A stretch of 64,000 nucleotides of DNA from Porphyromonas vaginalis (GCF_958301595.1 NZ_CATQJU010000001.1:372001-436000), one strand, 5' to 3'; counted from the first letter of the stretch, positions 16,720 to 26,555 are shown. Translations and numbers: made by a program. Notes: a model not told the origin generated them from the sequence alone.

Positions 16720-17997
16720 TTAAGACTCTTTTGGGAAGAGGTACATCTGATAGACGTAGTCATCCTGTCCTAGTCTAACGAGCGTCACGCGGCAACGGTC
16801 TCCGTGAGCGTTGTAGACGTCTATGACGTTCTCGCCTGAAACGGTATAGTTCTTGTCAAAACCATTGTTAGCCAAGTACTGCTTGAATTCTTGCGAACGC
16901 AGGTCTCGCTCACTAGAGAGGCAGAGCAGCTGAGTTATAATCAGACCAAAGCCAGAGGCATCCTTGCTAGGTGCAACATAGAAGGCGGACTCAAGGTTCG
17001 TCTTCTGAATATTTGACTCTTCTGTGCGGAAGAAGAGGTGCGTATCCTTGGGCGATTCGTTTTGTCGATAGGTGCGTAGTGCAAGCTTCTCCTCAAAGGC
17101 CTTAAACTGCTCGATATCTTTGGTTCGCAAAGCGTCTAGAGAGGGGAAGTCTTTGACGTTAGAAAGTATCCCATGCTTTGCTTGCACTAGAGGATTGGAG
17201 TTAATTCGCTTGGCAAACTCTATAAACATGACCGTGCCGAGCTTTTCATTAGGCATATCCATCATCGAGACAGTCACTTTGGGGTCACTTTTGAGCGTAG
17301 CACGCAGACCCTTCTTGACATCTCCGAGGTAGTTGCTCACCTCGGCCTCCTGTACTTCACCAAAGCCAAGCTGGTAGAGCATCGCTTGGGTGCGCTTGCA
17401 GTCAGATACAGACTCCTTGCTATAGGCGAGGATTAAGTCGGCGTCATCAGCAATGCTTATACCATAGACCACAGCAGGAATGGTGGTCAGCCCCTCTCCG
17501 TAGAAGCCCGATGGACGATAGTCAACCTCCTGCTGGGTACGTCCTAGCTTTTGCTCATACGCAATCACCTCGGCGTCCTCTATCCTCTCATCGTCATTGC
17601 GAGGAATCCCGAACTTGAGCATCGGTAGCTCTTGAGGTACTTGTATGGGAGCCTCTTTGACAGTCACGGGGACACTCTTTGTAGCCTCACCTGCCTGTAC
17701 GATCACAGTCGTCTCTCCGACAGCGACTCCAGTCACAAGCCCCTGCGCATCAACGGTTGCGATCGCGGGATTCTTACTTTGATAAGTGACAGAGACCTCC
17801 TTAGGAGAGACCTTTACAGAGAGCTGCTCGCTCTTACCTACAATCAGGGAGAGACTCTCAGGCGAGACCGTAATGGTGGTCTGCTTCGGCTCTGGCTTCG
17901 GCTCTGGCTTTGGAGGTGTGGGTGTAGGAGAACTACAAGCACTGATAAGGAATGTCACGACGAGGGTGACGAGTAGAAGGGAATGGTTTGGTTTCAT
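16720..17997 (-). CDS. Lipoprotein with Big_2 immunoglobulin-like domain
   Basis: 425 residues. Lipoprotein signal with FLISAC (Cys21), then a Pro/Lys/Glu linker (PTPPKPEPKPEPK) suited to spanning away from the membrane. Residues ~40-118 are a Big_2 domain (ITVSPESLSLIVGKSEQLSV, NPAIATVDAQGLVTGVAVGE). The remaining ~300 residues, beginning QVPQELPMLKFG, are not recognised. First gene of the operon with the propeller-like and LRR proteins; its lipid anchor may tether the complex. Its promoter matches that of the two large LRR proteins in this window. Confidence 0.82.
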   Translation of the reverse strand: MKPNHSLLLVTLVVTFLISACSSPTPTPPKPEPKPEPKQTTITVSPESLSLIVGKSEQLSVKVSPKEVSVTYQSKNPAIATVDAQGLVTGVAVGETTVIVQAGEATKSVPVTVKEAPIQVPQELPMLKFGIPRNDDERIEDAEVIAYEQKLGRTQQEVDYRPSGFYGEGLTTIPAVVYGISIADDADLILAYSKESVSDCKRTQAMLYQLGFGEVQEAEVSNYLGDVKKGLRATLKSDPKVTVSMMDMPNEKLGTVMFIEFAKRINSNPLVQAKHGILSNVKDFPSLDALRTKDIEQFKAFEEKLALRTYRQNESPKDTHLFFRTEESNIQKTNLESAFYVAPSKDASGFGLIITQLLCLSSERDLRSQEFKQYLANNGFDKNYTVSGENVIDVYNAHGDRCRVTLVRLGQDDYVYQMYLFPKES

Positions 17998-18035
17998 ATA
18001 ATTTGTTGTTGTGTGAATGTGTCCTTACATATCCG

Positions 18036-18066
18036 CTAAGTTATATCTTTTTTTCTCAACCTGCAA
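18036..18066 (-). promoter_or_regulatory. Promoter TTG-N20-TAACTTAG of the Big_2/LRR operon
   Basis: On the minus strand TTG (18066-18064) is followed after 20 bases by TAACTTAG (18043-18036), 38 bases upstream of ATG 17997. Spacing and -7 core are the same as in the promoters at 25664 and 57661. Confidence 0.65.
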
Positions 18067-18209
18067 GCACTTGACACACATTTCTCTGCTAATTTTCAAT
18101 TTTGCAGGGCTGAAAGGAGCAAAGCGATGAGGCTGTAAACAGCTTCCTCGTTGCTTCGAGATGCTTTTGTTACAGAAGAAGATGATATCCTTCTGACTAT
18201 TTTCAAATT

Positions 18210-18349
18210 ATTGCTGTCGGGTAAAAGTTTTTCAGCGGAAGAAGAGTCTTTTGCTCAAGGGGGGGAATCAAAAATAGAAAACTCAACCGCTTCAATTCTA
18301 CAGTTGAGCTCCCTTGACGTGCCCTTTCAGACTTTTATCGGACAGCAAT
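18210..18349. mobile_element. Element D: MITE-like sequence with TTGCTGTC inverted ends
   Basis: The 140-bp segment has inverted ends ATTGCTGTCGGGTAAAAG and CTTTTATCGGACAGCAAT, matching at 16 of 18 positions. It encodes nothing plausible. It lies between the glycosyltransferase stop (18358) and the Big_2 promoter. A similar smaller inverted pair occurs at 35257-35347. No target duplication could be recognised. Confidence 0.55.
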
Positions 18350-18357
18350 AAAAGGAA

Positions 18358-19245
18358 TTAGTCTCGAAGGGTGCAGAGATGGAGGAGCTTGTAGAGGGCG
18401 AAGAGACGTAGCGAGGGATGGCGCGAGGTGAGTTGACGACGTAGTAAGGGCTTGAAGAGCGGAGCTAATGCGCCGAGCAGCGGTACGAGACTAGCGCGCT
18501 CTAGTCGCAGGTAGAGCTGGAGGAGACGTATCGGATAGGGTGCGAGCAGGGTACGGTGTCGGTAGAGATTCTCCACATAACGCTCGGTGGTGTCGAGGAA
18601 TTGGTCGCTACTCTCCTTGAGCGCATGGATGACGGGGTTGTCGATATGCGTGATGGTGATACCCCGCTCGGCTAGTCGATAGCCGAAGTAAGCGTCTTCG
18701 TAGCCCATACCCATCTGCGTGGGGAAGCCCTCCTCCAGAAAGATGTGACGAGGGATCATAAAGCTCATACTGACGAAGGCATCTGCCGGCGCCTGCTGTC
18801 GCTCGGCGAGGCTACGTGTCTCGACCTTGTGTCCATACTTATAGCGCAAGAGCCTGTCTCTGGAGGGCCGCTCAGTAGGATAGCAAAAGCCCCCTACCAC
18901 TACCCTATCGCTATGCGCTGCCTGCAGGTAGTCCACAACGAAGCGGGCAGAGGCAGGCATCGTGTCTGAGTCGATGATGAGGAGCTGGTCTCCCTGGGCT
19001 TGCTGCGCCAGGTAGTTGCGCATGCGCCCCGCTCCGAGATGTGTCGTGGGGCGGACAAGCCGTATGAGACCCTCCCGCTGGAGGGTGTCGTAGAGCTGAG
19101 CGTAGTGAGGGTCGGAGGAGTCGTCCCCGAGGATGATCTCCCCCTCTATATGCGCCTGCTGCAGCTGATGGTGCAGAACCTCTACGAGCGGACGGCAGTC
19201 GTAGTTGCGTGTGGGGATCAAGATGGAGATTTGCTTCGCTGACAT
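18358..19245 (-). CDS. Family 2 glycosyltransferase
   Basis: 295 residues. GT-A fold motifs: ISILIPTRNY at the N-terminus, ILGDDSSD, LLIIDSDTMP (the DxD nucleotide-sugar/metal site, about residues 91-100), and MGYEDAYFGYRL (catalytic acidic pair). The C-terminal ~70 residues are Leu/Arg-rich and may attach to the membrane. Donor and acceptor cannot be predicted; it stands alone rather than in a capsule or O-antigen cluster. Confidence 0.9.
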   Translation of the reverse strand: MSAKQISILIPTRNYDCRPLVEVLHHQLQQAHIEGEIILGDDSSDPHYAQLYDTLQREGLIRLVRPTTHLGAGRMRNYLAQQAQGDQLLIIDSDTMPASARFVVDYLQAAHSDRVVVGGFCYPTERPSRDRLLRYKYGHKVETRSLAERQQAPADAFVSMSFMIPRHIFLEEGFPTQMGMGYEDAYFGYRLAERGITITHIDNPVIHALKESSDQFLDTTERYVENLYRHRTLLAPYPIRLLQLYLRLERASLVPLLGALAPLFKPLLRRQLTSRHPSLRLFALYKLLHLCTLRD

Positions 19246-19294
19246 AAAATAGCTAGAGGGAGATAATTTCTTTGCGCAAGCAGAAGGCGCTCCA

Positions 19295-19302
19295 CAAAAG
19301 TA
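19295..19302 (-). promoter_or_regulatory. -7 box for the glycosyltransferase gene
   Basis: TACTTTTG on the minus strand, 49 bases upstream of the ATG. Confidence 0.45.
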
Positions 19303-19334
19303 CTCATTTCGGGCTGTATAGACACAAAAAGAGG

Positions 19335-19373
19335 CGAAGGCACTACCAGCCAGTAGGGTTGATGGTGCCTTCG
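19335..19373. terminator. Hairpin between panB and the glycosyltransferase gene
   Basis: Arms CGAAGGCAC and GTGCCTTCG separated by 21 bases. It lies downstream of panB (minus strand) and upstream of the glycosyltransferase promoter, so it probably ends the ychF-guaA-panB transcript. Element 19509-19529 (GGACGCAC hairpin) is the only other structure in 19246-19567. Confidence 0.55.
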
Positions 19374-19508
19374 TTATGTATTCGTATAGTCTGTGATGAC
19401 TAGCCTAGCCCCTGCAAATCATGTAACCCGATAAGATGAATAACGACTTGCAGGGATGCCCAGCTCGTTCGTCCCCACAAAAAGCTACTCGTCTCAATGC
19501 TCTACAAC

Positions 19509-19529
19509 GGACGCACGAGCCGTGCGTCC
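19509..19529. repeat. GGACGCAC-N5-GTGCGTCC hairpin element
   Basis: Same arms and flanks (ACAAC before, CTACA after) as the unit at 7899; core GAGCC. It begins 38 bases after the panB stop in the direction of transcription. Confidence 0.8.
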
Positions 19530-19567
19530 CTACATATCGCTACTCGTGAGATTTTGCGGAGTTGAGA

Positions 19568-20389
19568 CTAGTAAGACTCCTCCTCGTTCGGGAAGTCTTG
19601 GCTCTTGACATCCGCTATGTAGTGCTGTACCGCCTCGGTCATGATAGAGCCAATGTCGGCGTAGCGACGCAAGAAGCGCGGGCTAAAGCCTTGCGTGATG
19701 CCGAGCATGTCGTGCATGACGAGGACTTGTCCGTCTACCCCACCTCCAGCTCCGATGCCGATGACAGGGATTGTTAGCTCAGAGGCGACCTTGGTGGCTA
19801 GCGGTGCTGGGATCTTCTCCAGTACGAGCGCAAAGCAACCCAGCTCCTCGAGGAGATGGGCATCGGCCAGCAGCTTGTCAGCCTCCGCCTGCTCCTTAGC
19901 ACGAACAGCGTAAGAGCCAAACTTATTGATCGACTGAGGCGTGAGCCCGAGGTGCCCCATAATCGGGATACCAGCCGAGAGGATACGCTCTACCGACTCA
20001 CGGATCTCGCTACCGCCCTCTATCTTGATCGCATCAGCATGGGTAATCTTCATCACCTTGATCGCACTCTCTAGAGCGATTTTAGAGTTGCCCTGATAAG
20101 AGCCAAAGGGAAGGTCAACGACGACCAGCGCACGCTGCACCGCTTTCATCACGCTCTTGCCATGGTATATCATCTGGTCGAGCGTGATAGGTAGCGTAGT
20201 CACATTACCCGCCATCACATTACTGGCAGAGTCGCCTACGAGGATCACATCCATACCGGCAGCATCGATGATCTGTGCTGCTGAGTAGTCGTAAGCGGTG
20301 AGCATGGAGATCTTCTCCCCACGCTCTTTCATCTCGAGTAGTCGTCGGGTGGTCACCTTGCGACTATCCGTAGCTTGATAAGTGGACAT
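19568..20389 (-). CDS. panB: 3-methyl-2-oxobutanoate hydroxymethyltransferase
   Basis: 273 residues, normal length. It adds a hydroxymethyl group from 5,10-methylene-THF to alpha-ketoisovalerate, the first committed step to pantothenate and CoA. Conserved blocks: [49 protein letters not shown] and [11 protein letters not shown], including the Asp/Asp/Glu metal ligands. It starts 37 bases after guaA on the same strand and is probably cotranscribed with it. Confidence 0.97.
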   Translation of the reverse strand: MSTYQATDSRKVTTRRLLEMKERGEKISMLTAYDYSAAQIIDAAGMDVILVGDSASNVMAGNVTTLPITLDQMIYHGKSVMKAVQRALVVVDLPFGSYQGNSKIALESAIKVMKITHADAIKIEGGSEIRESVERILSAGIPIMGHLGLTPQSINKFGSYAVRAKEQAEADKLLADAHLLEELGCFALVLEKIPAPLATKVASELTIPVIGIGAGGGVDGQVLVMHDMLGITQGFSPRFLRRYADIGSIMTEAVQHYIADVKSQDFPNEEESY

Positions 20390-20426
20390 ATTGATTTAGA
20401 TATTAAATAGTAGACTGAGCGAAGCG

Positions 20427-21947
20427 TTACTCCCACTCAATCGTTGCGGGTGGCTTTGACGACACATCGTAGCAGACGCGATTGACGCCACGCACCTTGT
20501 TTATGATTTCGTTAGAGACCTCTGCGAGGAAGTCGTACGGCAGCCGAGCCCAGTCAGCACTCATCGCATCGACGCTCGTCACCGCACGCAGTGCCACCGT
20601 GTACTCATAGGTGCGCTCGTCACCCATGACGCCCACGCTCTGCACCGGCAGTAGGATAGCTCCCGCCTGCCACACCTCATCGTAGAGGTTGTACTTGCGG
20701 AGCATGTCGGTGTATATCTTGTCAGCCTTCTGGAGGATAGTCACCTTCTCAGGAGTCACCTCGCCCAGCACACGAATGCCTAGACCAGGACCTGGGAAGG
20801 GATGACGAAAGATCATGTGTCGTGGCATAGCGAGTGCCAAGCCGACACGACGCACCTCATCCTTAAAGAGATGCTTCAGCGGCTCCACCAGCTTTAGGTG
20901 CATACGCTCAGGCAGTCCGCCCACATTATGATGGCTCTTGATTACCTTGCCCGTGATGTTGATAGACTCGATGATGTCCGGGTAAATAGTTCCCTGCCCC
21001 AGCCAACGAGCCTGCGGAAGCTTCTTAGCCTCAGCCTCAAAGACCTCGATGAAGTCCCGGCCGATCACCTTACGCTTAGCCTCCGGATCACGAATGCCTG
21101 CTAGGTCTCCGAGGAACTTCGCACTCGCATCGACCTTGATACAGCCCAGCCCGAGAGCCTTGTAGTCTGCCAAGATCTGCTCCGCCTCGCCTAGTCGCAT
21201 CAGCCCATGATCCACAAAGATGCAGGTGAGCTGATCACCGATAGCACGATGCAGGAGGACCGCTGCGACCGAACTGTCCACACCTCCGCTGAGCGCCATG
21301 ATGACCTGCTCGTCACCTACCTGCGCCCGGATCGAGGCGATGCTGCTCTCGATGAAAGACTCGGACGACCACTCGCCCTTGATGCCACAGAGCGTGACAA
21401 AGTTGTCGAGAAGCTTCGTACCCTCCTCACTATGATGTATCTCTGGGTGAAACTGTACGCCCCACGTCTCCTCACCCTCTATCCTATAAGCGGCATACTG
21501 CACCGAGGGAGTCGAGGCGATCACCTTAAAGCCCTCAGGAAGACGTGTGATCGTATCCCCGTGCGACATCCAGACTGTGTGCTGTGGCGAGAGTCCCGCG
21601 AGTAGCGGGTCGCCCTTGTCCACCAGTTGCAGCGTAGAGGCTCCGTACTCACGAGTATTGGAGTTCTCCACAGAGCCTCCATTCTGATGCACCATCAACT
21701 GCGCTCCATAGCAGATACCCAAGATCGGTAGTCGTCCACGGATGGCTGCTATGTCTGCGGTAAAAGCCTCCTCAGCATAGACCGAGTATGGGCTTCCCGA
21801 GAGGATGATGCCACGAACGCCCGTCAGGTCTGTCGGGATCTTGTTGTAAGGGACTATCTCACAGTAAGTGTTGAGGTCTCTCAGACGACGACCTATGAGC
21901 TGTGTGGTCTGCGACCCAAAGTCTGCGATAATTATTTTGTCCGGCAT
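20427..21947 (-). CDS. guaA: GMP synthase (glutamine-hydrolysing)
   Basis: 506 residues. The N-terminal class I glutamine amidotransferase has the nucleophile in GICYGAQLM and the His/Glu pair in [10 protein letters not shown]. The ATP pyrophosphatase domain has [12 protein letters not shown]. The C-terminal dimerisation domain ends PPATIEWE. It converts XMP to GMP. ychF lies 43 bases upstream and panB 37 bases downstream, all on the minus strand. Confidence 0.98.
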   Translation of the reverse strand: MPDKIIIADFGSQTTQLIGRRLRDLNTYCEIVPYNKIPTDLTGVRGIILSGSPYSVYAEEAFTADIAAIRGRLPILGICYGAQLMVHQNGGSVENSNTREYGASTLQLVDKGDPLLAGLSPQHTVWMSHGDTITRLPEGFKVIASTPSVQYAAYRIEGEETWGVQFHPEIHHSEEGTKLLDNFVTLCGIKGEWSSESFIESSIASIRAQVGDEQVIMALSGGVDSSVAAVLLHRAIGDQLTCIFVDHGLMRLGEAEQILADYKALGLGCIKVDASAKFLGDLAGIRDPEAKRKVIGRDFIEVFEAEAKKLPQARWLGQGTIYPDIIESINITGKVIKSHHNVGGLPERMHLKLVEPLKHLFKDEVRRVGLALAMPRHMIFRHPFPGPGLGIRVLGEVTPEKVTILQKADKIYTDMLRKYNLYDEVWQAGAILLPVQSVGVMGDERTYEYTVALRAVTSVDAMSADWARLPYDFLAEVSNEIINKVRGVNRVCYDVSSKPPATIEWE

Positions 21948-21990
21948 AGGTTGATTTCTATTTCGGTGTTAATACTTTGTACTAGAAGTG

Positions 21991-23094
21991 CTATACGTTG
22001 AAGCGGAAGTGCATGATGTCGCCGTCCTGCACGACGTAGTCCTTGCCCTCGACCGCCATACGGCCAGCCTCCTTGACAGCCGTTTCGGAGCCGTAGTGCA
22101 CGTAGTCCTCATACTTGATCACCTCAGCACGTATGAAGCCACGCTCGAAGTCGGTGTGTATGATGCCCGCACACTGAGGAGCCTTGCTTCCCTTGACAAA
22201 AGTCCAGGCACGGCACTCATCAGCACCAGCCGTAAAGAAGGTCTCGAGGTTGAGCAACTTGTAGGCGGCACGGATCAAGCGGTTGACGCCCGTCTCCTCT
22301 AGCCCTAGCTCCTGTAGGAAGAGCTGACGCTCCTCATACTCCTCCAGCTCTGCTATCTCGCTCTCGATATGCGCCGATACGACCAGTAGCTCCGCATCCT
22401 CGTGAGCGATAGCCTGGCGAACGGCCTCCACATAAGCGTTGCCCGTGGCGGCACTCGCCTCGTCGACATTGCAGACGTAGAGGACAGGCTTAGCCGTTAG
22501 GAGGAAAAGGTCGCGCAGCGCCTGCTCCTCGTCCTTATTTTCAGGCGTCACCGAGCGAGCGTTAAGCCCTTGCAGTAGTGCCTCCTCGATACGCTTGAGG
22601 AGTGCCACTCGGATCTTCGCCTGCTTGTCGCCACCCGTCTGAGCCTGTCGCTCGGATTTCTTGAGCTGCGTCTGCACCGTCTCCAGATCCTTGAGCTGAA
22701 GCTCCGTGTCGATGATCTCCTTGTCCCGCACCGGATCTACGGAGCCGTCGACATGCGTGATGTTGTCATCGTCGAAGCAACGCAGCAAGTGTATGATCGC
22801 ATCGGTCTCGCGGATGTTGGAGAGGAACTTATTACCTAGTCCCTCGCCTTGGCTAGCACCCTTGACCAGTCCCGCTATGTCGACAATCTCCACCGTGGCA
22901 GGCACCGTCCGCTTAGGATGCTCCATCTCGACCAACTTATTGAGACGCTCATCCGGCACGGTGATAACCCCGACGTTGGGTTCGATCGTGCAGAAGGGGA
23001 AGTTGGCCGACTGCGCCTTAGCGTTCGACAAGCAGTTAAACAAAGTGGACTTACCGACGTTGGGTAGTCCTACGATACCGCACTGTAGCGACAT
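21991..23094 (-). CDS. ychF: Ribosome-binding ATPase YchF (Obg family)
   Basis: 367 residues. G1 motif [11 protein letters not shown]3 region [20 protein letters not shown], and the NVDE (instead of NKxD) motif in YVCNVDEAS that gives YchF its ATP preference. The C-terminal TGS domain includes [12 protein letters not shown] and [18 protein letters not shown]. It binds ribosomes and takes part in stress responses. Promoter box at 23158. Confidence 0.97.
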   Translation of the reverse strand: MSLQCGIVGLPNVGKSTLFNCLSNAKAQSANFPFCTIEPNVGVITVPDERLNKLVEMEHPKRTVPATVEIVDIAGLVKGASQGEGLGNKFLSNIRETDAIIHLLRCFDDDNITHVDGSVDPVRDKEIIDTELQLKDLETVQTQLKKSERQAQTGGDKQAKIRVALLKRIEEALLQGLNARSVTPENKDEEQALRDLFLLTAKPVLYVCNVDEASAATGNAYVEAVRQAIAHEDAELLVVSAHIESEIAELEEYEERQLFLQELGLEETGVNRLIRAAYKLLNLETFFTAGADECRAWTFVKGSKAPQCAGIIHTDFERGFIRAEVIKYEDYVHYGSETAVKEAGRMAVEGKDYVVQDGDIMHFRFNV

Positions 23095-23157
23095 ATATTA
23101 TAGGGATAAGTATACAACGTGACGAAGCCTCGCTCTCGTGTCAGCTCGGCTCTCCTG

Positions 23158-23165
23158 CAAAGGTA
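23158..23165 (-). promoter_or_regulatory. -7 box for ychF-guaA-panB
   Basis: TACCTTTG on the minus strand, 63 bases upstream of the ychF ATG. Confidence 0.55.
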
Positions 23166-23269
23166 CTAATTATCTTGCTGTCGGAGGGTTTAGAAGTTAG
23201 AGGTTAGAAGTTAAAGATTAGACTCTAGAAGCACTAGAGCCACTAGAAGCACTAGCCCTTCTAACCTCT

Positions 23270-23310
23270 AATCAAAAAGGGGCGAACCGTCGTTCGCCCC
23301 TTTTTTGATT
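23270..23310. terminator. Strong hairpin after the LRR gene
   Basis: AATCAAAAA-GGGGCGAAC / GTTCGCCCC-TTTTTTGATT with a 4-base CGTC loop, immediately after the stop of the LRR gene (23311). U-tracts exist on both strands; it ends the LRR transcript on the minus strand. Confidence 0.9.
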
Positions 23311-25590
23311 CTAGTGCCTTACCACTACTCGGTAAGTCTCGCCCGCTACGCAGACTAGGTAAACCCCGTCCGCATAGGGTGTCAGGTCAATCTGTAGCAC
23401 GCCTCGACCATCGGCACGACCCGCATAGAGCCGTTCGCCCGTCATGCTGTGCAGCGTCACCTCGCTGGCAGGTGCTACACCCTCCACAACTAGGTGGTCA
23501 GTCGCGGGGTTCGGGTAGAGCTGGGTTTGCTGCGTGATGGTCGTCTCCACGCCCGTGTGATCCACAAAGGTCGCCTTGATGGTCACATTATCCGTGACGA
23601 CCACCTTCTTCGTCGTAAGGATATCCGCACTATTAGCGGTGAGAGCCGTCAGCTTGTAGCCAGTAGCGGGTATAGCTTCTATGGTCAGCTCTGTGCCGTA
23701 GGCAACTGTATTAAGGTTGCTAGCACCTGTGATAGTGACGGAGCCTCCGCGAGTTGACTCATCAGTTACAACAAAAGTAGGCTTATCTGCTCCTGTATAG
23801 TCGTACCATATATCGCGATAACGATCCCGCCTGAACTGAGTATTCCAGCCTTTAGCTTTGGCGATCTCTACATGGTCCGAGAGGCAAACGTTTCCTTCAC
23901 GCTCACTCGTCTCATTAAACACTCTAAAAAGTCCCACCTCTTTACCTTGTAAGTCTGGCAAACTATTGACCAGCTTAGTCATCTTGCGCTCCTTAATCTG
24001 ATTGATATCACAAATCAGTGAGTCGATGCTAGGACTGTTTGATAGATCTATTTCTCTTAGGAGGTTGTCACTGCAGTTAAGCGTTGTCAAACCTCTCTGA
24101 TCTGACAGGTCTAAGCTAGTCAGCTGGTTTCTGGAGCAGTTAAGCTCTGTCAAAGAAGTACAGCCAGACAAGTCCAAGCTGCTCACATAATTTATGCTAC
24201 AGTCCAGCTTGGTCAGTGAAGCACAGCCCGATACCTTCAGGCTGCTCAGCATATTGTTGTTGCACTCAAGCGTCGTCAGGGAAGTACAGCCTGAGACATC
24301 CAAGCTGGTCAATCTCTCAAGCTTCCAGTCGAACTCTTTGAGCGATCTACAGTTAGAGAGATTTATACTCGTCAGCGGATTCACATTGCAGTGAAGGATT
24401 GTCAAGGCGGTACAGCCCGACGCGTCCAAACTGGTCAGTTGACTTCTAGAGCAGTAAAGCTCTGCCAAGGCGGTACATCCCGAAAGATTTAAGCTAGTCA
24501 GCTGCCCCCAACCACAACTTAGCTTGGTCAAGGCCGTACAGCCCGATACGTCTAAGCTAGTCAAGTTGCCTTCGCGCCAAGTAAACTCCGTTAGCGATGT
24601 ACAGTTGGATAGATTTAGATTTGTTAGCGGATTCCTAGTGCAGTCCAGCTTGGTCAAGGCCGTACAGCCCGAGAGATCTAGGCTGGTCAGTTGATTGCTA
24701 GAGCATTTAAGCTCTGTCAGTGCGGTACAGCCAGACACATTCAAGCGAGTTAACTTACCACTGGTCACAGACAACTTCTTTAACGATCTACAGTTAGAGA
24801 GATCTACACTTACCAGCGGATTTCTAGTGCAGTCAAGCCATGTCAAGGCCGTACAGCCTGACAAGTTCAAGGTGGTTAGCTGATTACTATTGCAGGCAAG
24901 CCCTGTCAAGGTGGTACAGCCTGACACGTTCAAGGTGGTTAGCTGATTGCTTTGGCAGGCAAGCGTTGTCAAGGAGGGACAGCTTGACACGTCCATGCTG
25001 GTCAACTGATTATAATTGCAGTTAAGCGTTGTCAAGGAGAGACAGCTTGACACATCCAAGCTGGTCAACTGATTGGTTTCGCAATTGAGCGTTGTCAAGG
25101 AAGGCGCGTTTGACAAGTCTAGGCTAGTTAGCTGATTCCACTGGCACTCAAGCTTTATCAAGGCTGTACAGCCCGAGACGTTCAAGCTGGTCAGCTCATT
25201 CTGGAAACATCCGAGCTCTGTCAAAGCAGTACAACCCGAGACATTCAAGCTAGTCAGTGGGTTTTTCTGGCAGTGAATAGTGGTCAAAGAGGTACAGTCC
25301 GACAGCTTCAAGCTGTCCAACTTATTGAAGGCGCAGTCAAGCGTAGTCACATCGCCTCTTATGACGACCGTCTGGCTAGTGAGTGTATAGAATCTCTTAA
25401 ACTCGTCTATCCGAGGAGCTTCTTGAACTCCCTCGATGGTGACATTACCTTTCGCCTCGATGCCCAGTCCGATTTTCTCTCCGACAGCCTTGGATGTGGT
25501 CATGGTGATGACGCCTTCGGCGGGGAGCGTGGTGGAGGAGAGGAGCGTGGCTAGAAGAGCGAAGAGCCAGATGCGGAGTTGTTTGCTCAT
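23311..25590 (-). CDS. Surface LRR protein with one InlB-type repeat and T9SS sorting domain
   Basis: 759 residues. Signal peptide MSKQLRIWLFALLATLL...(cleavage near LPAEG). Residues ~65-545 are ~21-residue LRRs of the type LTSLDVSGCTALTKLDC. Residues 606-675 are a single InlB B-type (bacterial repeat) domain (SVTITGASNLNTVAYGTELT). Residues 691-759 form a canonical T9SS type A domain starting LYPNPATDHLVVEG and ending GETYRVVVRH. It is expected on the surface. Signal, LRRs, repeat and promoter all match the much longer protein at 57785. Confidence 0.92.
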   Translation of the reverse strand: MSKQLRIWLFALLATLLSSTTLPAEGVITMTTSKAVGEKIGLGIEAKGNVTIEGVQEAPRIDEFKRFYTLTSQTVVIRGDVTTLDCAFNKLDSLKLSDCTSLTTIHCQKNPLTSLNVSGCTALTELGCFQNELTSLNVSGCTALIKLECQWNQLTSLDLSNAPSLTTLNCETNQLTSLDVSSCLSLTTLNCNYNQLTSMDVSSCPSLTTLACQSNQLTTLNVSGCTTLTGLACNSNQLTTLNLSGCTALTWLDCTRNPLVSVDLSNCRSLKKLSVTSGKLTRLNVSGCTALTELKCSSNQLTSLDLSGCTALTKLDCTRNPLTNLNLSNCTSLTEFTWREGNLTSLDVSGCTALTKLSCGWGQLTSLNLSGCTALAELYCSRSQLTSLDASGCTALTILHCNVNPLTSINLSNCRSLKEFDWKLERLTSLDVSGCTSLTTLECNNNMLSSLKVSGCASLTKLDCSINYVSSLDLSGCTSLTELNCSRNQLTSLDLSDQRGLTTLNCSDNLLREIDLSNSPSIDSLICDINQIKERKMTKLVNSLPDLQGKEVGLFRVFNETSEREGNVCLSDHVEIAKAKGWNTQFRRDRYRDIWYDYTGADKPTFVVTDESTRGGSVTITGASNLNTVAYGTELTIEAIPATGYKLTALTANSADILTTKKVVVTDNVTIKATFVDHTGVETTITQQTQLYPNPATDHLVVEGVAPASEVTLHSMTGERLYAGRADGRGVLQIDLTPYADGVYLVCVAGETYRVVVRH

Positions 25591-25663
25591 AGCATAGCTA
25601 GAGATTAGATGTTAGAAGTAAGGGAGAGCGGTGAGGGCTCTGCCGTGTGAGTCGTATCTTCTG

Positions 25664-25694
25664 CGAAGTTATACCTTTATTTCGAGTTGAGCAA
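25664..25694 (-). promoter_or_regulatory. Promoter TTG-N20-TAACTTCG of the LRR gene
   Basis: Minus strand TTG (25694-25692), 20 bases, TAACTTCG (25671-25664). The surrounding ~70 bases (TTGCTCAACTC, AAATAAAGGTA, CACACGGCAGAGCCCTC) are nearly identical to those at 57661-57730 upstream of the paralogue. Confidence 0.75.
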
Positions 25695-25733
25695 GGGTTT
25701 AGAGGTTAGAGATTAGAACGTACATTCCACCCG

Positions 25734-25874
25734 CTAATGCAATTTCTCAAGAATGATGTTTTTGAGGACTTCATTGGGTGTCTTATAGTTTAGGTTTTTA
25801 CGGGGTCTATTGTTTAGTAGGTTCTGAAAGCGTCTAAGGTCAGCGTCAGTTAAGTCTTCGAAAGTAGAGGACTT
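25734..25874 (-). pseudogene. C-terminal remnant of an IS30-type transposase
   Basis: About 46 codons (FEDLTDADLRRFQNLLNN, RPRKNLNYKTPNEVL) match the conserved end of IS30-type integrases; everything upstream of it is missing. The frame continues to 25928 only through the palindrome at 25876. Confidence 0.75.
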
Positions 25875-25875
25875 A

Positions 25876-25954
25876 CGTATTTTCCACTCCAAATTGTATT
25901 TTGGAGTGGAAAATACGCATAACCACATTGTCCCGACGGGGGGGCAATGTGGTT
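25876..25954. repeat. Two perfect inverted repeats beside the transposase remnant
   Basis: An 18-bp perfect hairpin (CGTATTTTCCACTCCAAA, arms 25876-25893 and 25900-25917, 6-bp loop TTGTAT) is followed by AACCACATTG/CAATGTGGTT (25921-25930, 25945-25954) around a G-rich loop. The second may end the lipoprotein transcript (minus, stop at 25980); the first is probably debris of the lost IS. Confidence 0.75.
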
Positions 25955-25979
25955 GTAATCGTTAGGACTAGTATAAATC

Positions 25980-26459
25980 TTAGAGAACTCTTTTAAGCGT
26001 CACAATAATCTCAGACCCAGGTGTCCTATAGCAAGTCAATTCATCTGCAGTAAAGCTTTTTATGAGCCAATAGCCATGCAAAAACCGCTTTACCGAGTTT
26101 ACCATATCTAAGTTTCCTGAGTATTCAGACATATCTGCCTTAAACTTGATGTAGAAATTTCCTACAGAGTAGGAAAATGGTGTTGTATACTCCCAGAAAT
26201 CTCTACTGGGCGGTTCAGACCAATTGTCTTCAATCATTGGGAGTGTCGCCTCTCCTACTGAATCAGAGAAAAAGATAACCTTGCATGGATGAGTTTCTCC
26301 ATACTCCGTATCTGTTATGGTTCCCTCCCAGTGTGTTCCTGCGAGCTGCGGTATCTTGCTGACAGGCTCCTTATTGTCCTTATGGCAGGAGGGGAAAGCT
26401 CCTAAGGCAACTCCTAGTAGAGCTATTGTCAAGATAGCTTTGAGTTTCTTTTTAAGCAT
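25980..26459 (-). CDS. Small hypothetical lipoprotein
   Basis: 159 residues from ATG 26459 (MLKKKLKAILTIALLG), with a lipobox-like AFPSC (Cys25). The frame extends upstream to 26498, but a TACCTTTG promoter box at 26488-26495 lies in that extension, and the next ATG (26480) would leave almost no leader, so 26459 is preferred. The mature part (AGTHWEGTITDTEYGE, SVGNFYIKFKADMSEYSGN, ELTCYRTPGSEIIVTLKR) reads as a small beta-rich fold like those of many Bacteroidota lipoproteins. No function is assignable. Confidence 0.75.
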   Translation of the reverse strand: MLKKKLKAILTIALLGVALGAFPSCHKDNKEPVSKIPQLAGTHWEGTITDTEYGETHPCKVIFFSDSVGEATLPMIEDNWSEPPSRDFWEYTTPFSYSVGNFYIKFKADMSEYSGNLDMVNSVKRFLHGYWLIKSFTADELTCYRTPGSEIIVTLKRVL

Positions 26460-26487
26460 ACTATTTATTGAGTTTTTCATACTACGA

Positions 26488-26495
26488 CAAAGGTA
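26488..26495 (-). promoter_or_regulatory. -7 box for the lipoprotein gene
   Basis: TACCTTTG on the minus strand, 28 bases upstream of ATG 26459; it decides the start choice. Confidence 0.6.
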
Positions 26496-26555
26496 CAAAA
26501 GCTTTTTGGACTAAACCCTGTTTTGGTGCTGGGGAAATTCGAGGCTAGATTGCAA

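Noticed and set aside
18151-18351. 66-codon plus-strand ORF
   Set aside because: It lies almost entirely in element D and has no family resemblance or ribosome-binding site.
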